Part shown: positions 14,018 through 15,180 of the stretch, in pieces | How positions within the stretch are numbered: position 1 is the stretch's first letter | Layout of the letters: each line of letters starts with the position of its first letter | DNA from: Oxalobacteraceae bacterium | GTDB taxonomy: Bacteria; Pseudomonadota; Gammaproteobacteria; Burkholderiales; Burkholderiaceae_D | DNA: 15,180 nt | Direction: 5' to 3' | NCBI GenBank assembly: GCA_027485535.1 | Contig: JAIXQV010000038.1 | Location: 1 to 15,180, forward strand | Position numbers and translations under genes: made by a program | The notes under the pieces: generated by a model | Told to the model about the DNA's origin: nothing | Database searches by the model: none | Seen by the model: the letters and a program-made list of their open reading frames with translations, nothing else

Positions 14018-14023
14018 CCTCCT
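14018..14023 (-). promoter_or_regulatory. perfect ribosome binding site deciding the small-subunit start
   Basis: AGGAGG on the minus strand ends directly at the GTG at 14017 but six bases before the GTG at 14011. The second is the physically sensible start. A full consensus site fits a structural subunit needed in quantity. Confidence 0.7.
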
Positions 14024-14042
14024 GTTGGATGAGCTAAGTTAG

Positions 14043-14633
14043 TCAGGCGCGCTGACTGATAAATTCTTGAATAGAGGCGACGCCAGTTTCTTTCGCCACA
14101 AACAAACTTTCAAGTTGCTCCCTCGAGTTCACCAGACCTTTACCCCGGATCGACCCCTGCTCGTCAATCAGTACCGCGTAGGGCAGTTTGGAAATTTGAT
14201 AGGTCATCCCCAACTCGGTCGATAACACATAGGGGAATGCACTCAGATCGGCCTTCTCGTAGAACGCTTTATGCTGAGGCAAGTCACCGTCACTCGCCAG
14301 CACAATGTCTAGCCAAGCTTTCTCGCTATGAGCGATTGAACGGATCACAGGCAGCAGCTTTTTACACACTGGGCAGGTGGGTGACAAGAAAAACAGTAAT
14401 TGCCCACGCCCCAGCTGCCCACCAATAGACACTGCCCCACCAGCGATGGATGTCAAGGAGAATGAGGGTGCTGCGTCACCGACCTTGGGACCCTGATCGA
14501 TCATCAGCGCTCCCATCGGCGCTACACGTTCATACAAAACACCAATCTGTCTGGCCAACGCCCAAACAACAAGCAGCAGGGCCAGCACAACCAGCCACAG
14601 AAAAATATTTGAAATTAGCAAAGCGTCGTTCAT
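14043..14633 (-). CDS. mauD: MauD/AauD-type thioredoxin-like disulfide protein for small-subunit maturation
   Basis: This 196-residue protein is needed for folding of the disulfide-rich small subunit. It has one N-terminal membrane anchor (about 9-28) and then a periplasmic TlpA/AhpC-like thioredoxin fold: VGDAAPSFSLTS at 51-62, the redox motif Cys87-Pro-Val-Cys90 (LSPTCPVCKK), and the cis-proline loop KLPYAVLID with Pro151. It lacks a haem motif. The ribosome site GAGG overlaps the TGA of mauE, ten bases upstream of the ATG, so the two are coupled; the small-subunit gene follows by 25-30 bp. The redox pair and the order E-D-A make the call firm. Known mutants of mauD and aauD lose the dehydrogenase. 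Confidence 0.92.
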   Translation of the reverse strand: MNDALLISNIFLWLVVLALLLVVWALARQIGVLYERVAPMGALMIDQGPKVGDAAPSFSLTSIAGGAVSIGGQLGRGQLLFFLSPTCPVCKKLLPVIRSIAHSEKAWLDIVLASDGDLPQHKAFYEKADLSAFPYVLSTELGMTYQISKLPYAVLIDEQGSIRGKGLVNSREQLESLFVAKETGVASIQEFISQRA

Positions 14634-14643
14634 CGCTTTTTCC

Positions 14644-15180
14644 TCAGTGTCGGTTGACCAACGGACTCGTTGAATTATTCAGTAATTGATTCGTACATAA
14701 ATACAAACCGACCAGCGCCAAAACCCCAGCTGCCAAGGTGAAATAATCACCCAAATACAATGATCTGCCTGCACCTTGTTGAGCGGCTGGTATGGTCAGC
14801 AGTACCAAGACAAGATTCCGCGCCACCAGTGCCCAGGAGATCGTCTGATTCGACGAGCCGCCGCAGCCACAATCAATGTCGCGAATACCGCGCGCCAGAT
14901 TGATGGCCACAGCTGCCGTCACTACCAGCAAAATCACCGCAGCGAGTGCAGCACCCACGACGCAGCTGTCTGGGAATAGCAGAGCAACGCCCGCCACGAT
15001 CTCGACCGTTGGCAACACCCTAGAAACTGGACGAATCAGGCTATACGGTAGCAAGCGGTAGTTTTCCATCGCTGCGGCAAAAATTTCAATGTCGCGCAGC
15101 TTCTGCCAGCCCCCAACCAGCAGAATGATCGCCAGCATAGACGCGAAGGCTCGCGTAACAACCGGATCAAAGATGAAGTC
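14644..15180 (-). CDS. mauE: MauE/AauE membrane protein for amine dehydrogenase maturation, 5' end cut by the right edge
   Basis: An ATG lies at 15138, but the frame continues open to the edge and encodes DFIFDPVVTRAFAS, which belongs to the family N-terminal region (Asp-Pro before the first helix). The true start is therefore outside the window. The visible 178 residues hold four hydrophobic segments. The family hallmarks are GGWQKLRDIEIFAAAMENYRLLP and, in the middle, GIRDIDCGCGG, whose Cys-Gly-Cys-Gly-Gly is the MauE redox motif. MauE works with MauD to export or fold the TTQ subunit in the periplasm. The stop overlaps the ribosome site of mauD. The upstream gene should be the large subunit (mauB/aauB). 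Confidence 0.92.
   Translation of the reverse strand, partial: DFIFDPVVTRAFASMLAIILLVGGWQKLRDIEIFAAAMENYRLLPYSLIRPVSRVLPTVEIVAGVALLFPDSCVVGAALAAVILLVVTAAVAINLARGIRDIDCGCGGSSNQTISWALVARNLVLVLLTIPAAQQGAGRSLYLGDYFTLAAGVLALVGLYLCTNQLLNNSTSPLVNRH

Overview
The window looks like chromosomal DNA of a Gram-negative proteobacterium, most likely a betaproteobacterium (moderate confidence). The reasons are periplasmic tryptophylquinone amine dehydrogenase genes, a lipoprotein with a lipobox, a c-type cytochrome, a YecA/SEC-C protein, and an ArsR-YeeE-SulP sulfur module of a kind common in Beta- and Gammaproteobacteria. No rRNA, tRNA, CRISPR array, insertion sequence or phage gene is visible. All genes are on the minus strand except one plus-strand block at 5359-8323.

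Left region (1-3475, minus strand, read right to left): a promoter framed by a 10-bp inverted repeat precedes a P-loop NTPase-like protein. An alpha/beta hydrolase overlaps its 3' end, followed by a HlyD-type membrane-fusion protein and the first 35 codons of a gene that runs off the left edge. The close packing suggests one operon, possibly for an envelope or export task, but the substrate cannot be read from the sequence.

Middle left (3570-4384): a small secreted protein with three copies of a Cys-Pro/Gly-Asn-x-Cys-Val motif ends 146 bp before a strong minus-strand terminator. Beside it is a short membrane-protein-like reading frame with no normal start codon.

Sulfur module (4385-8323): a metallo-beta-lactamase-fold persulfide dioxygenase (ETHE1/Blh type) is divergent from an ArsR-family regulator carrying the Cys pair of BigR/SqrR sulfide sensors. 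The regulator is followed, with overlapping or near-overlapping junctions, by two half-size YeeE/YedE transporters and a SulP/STAS anion transporter. The shared control region is a perfect 14-bp inverted repeat. It contains two face-to-face promoters with identical -35 and -10 hexamers on exactly the same 35 bp. The inferred job is to oxidise persulfide and move the resulting sulfur anions under sulfide control.

Right of this (8491-11898, minus strand) are an SDR oxidoreductase, a four-helix membrane protein with a His-rich tail, a small secreted Cys/His protein, a YecA-family SEC-C protein and a FAS1/MaoC-like dehydratase.

Right end (12000-15180, minus strand): the 3' part of an amine dehydrogenase operon in the order mauE, mauD, small subunit, monohaem cytochrome c, lipoprotein. 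The small subunit is closer to aromatic amine dehydrogenase (AauA) than to methylamine dehydrogenase. The order after it matches, as I recall it, the published Alcaligenes faecalis aau region. The large-subunit gene should lie just beyond the right edge. MauE and MauD are expected to mature the disulfide-rich, TTQ-bearing small subunit in the periplasm, and the cytochrome may take up its electrons.
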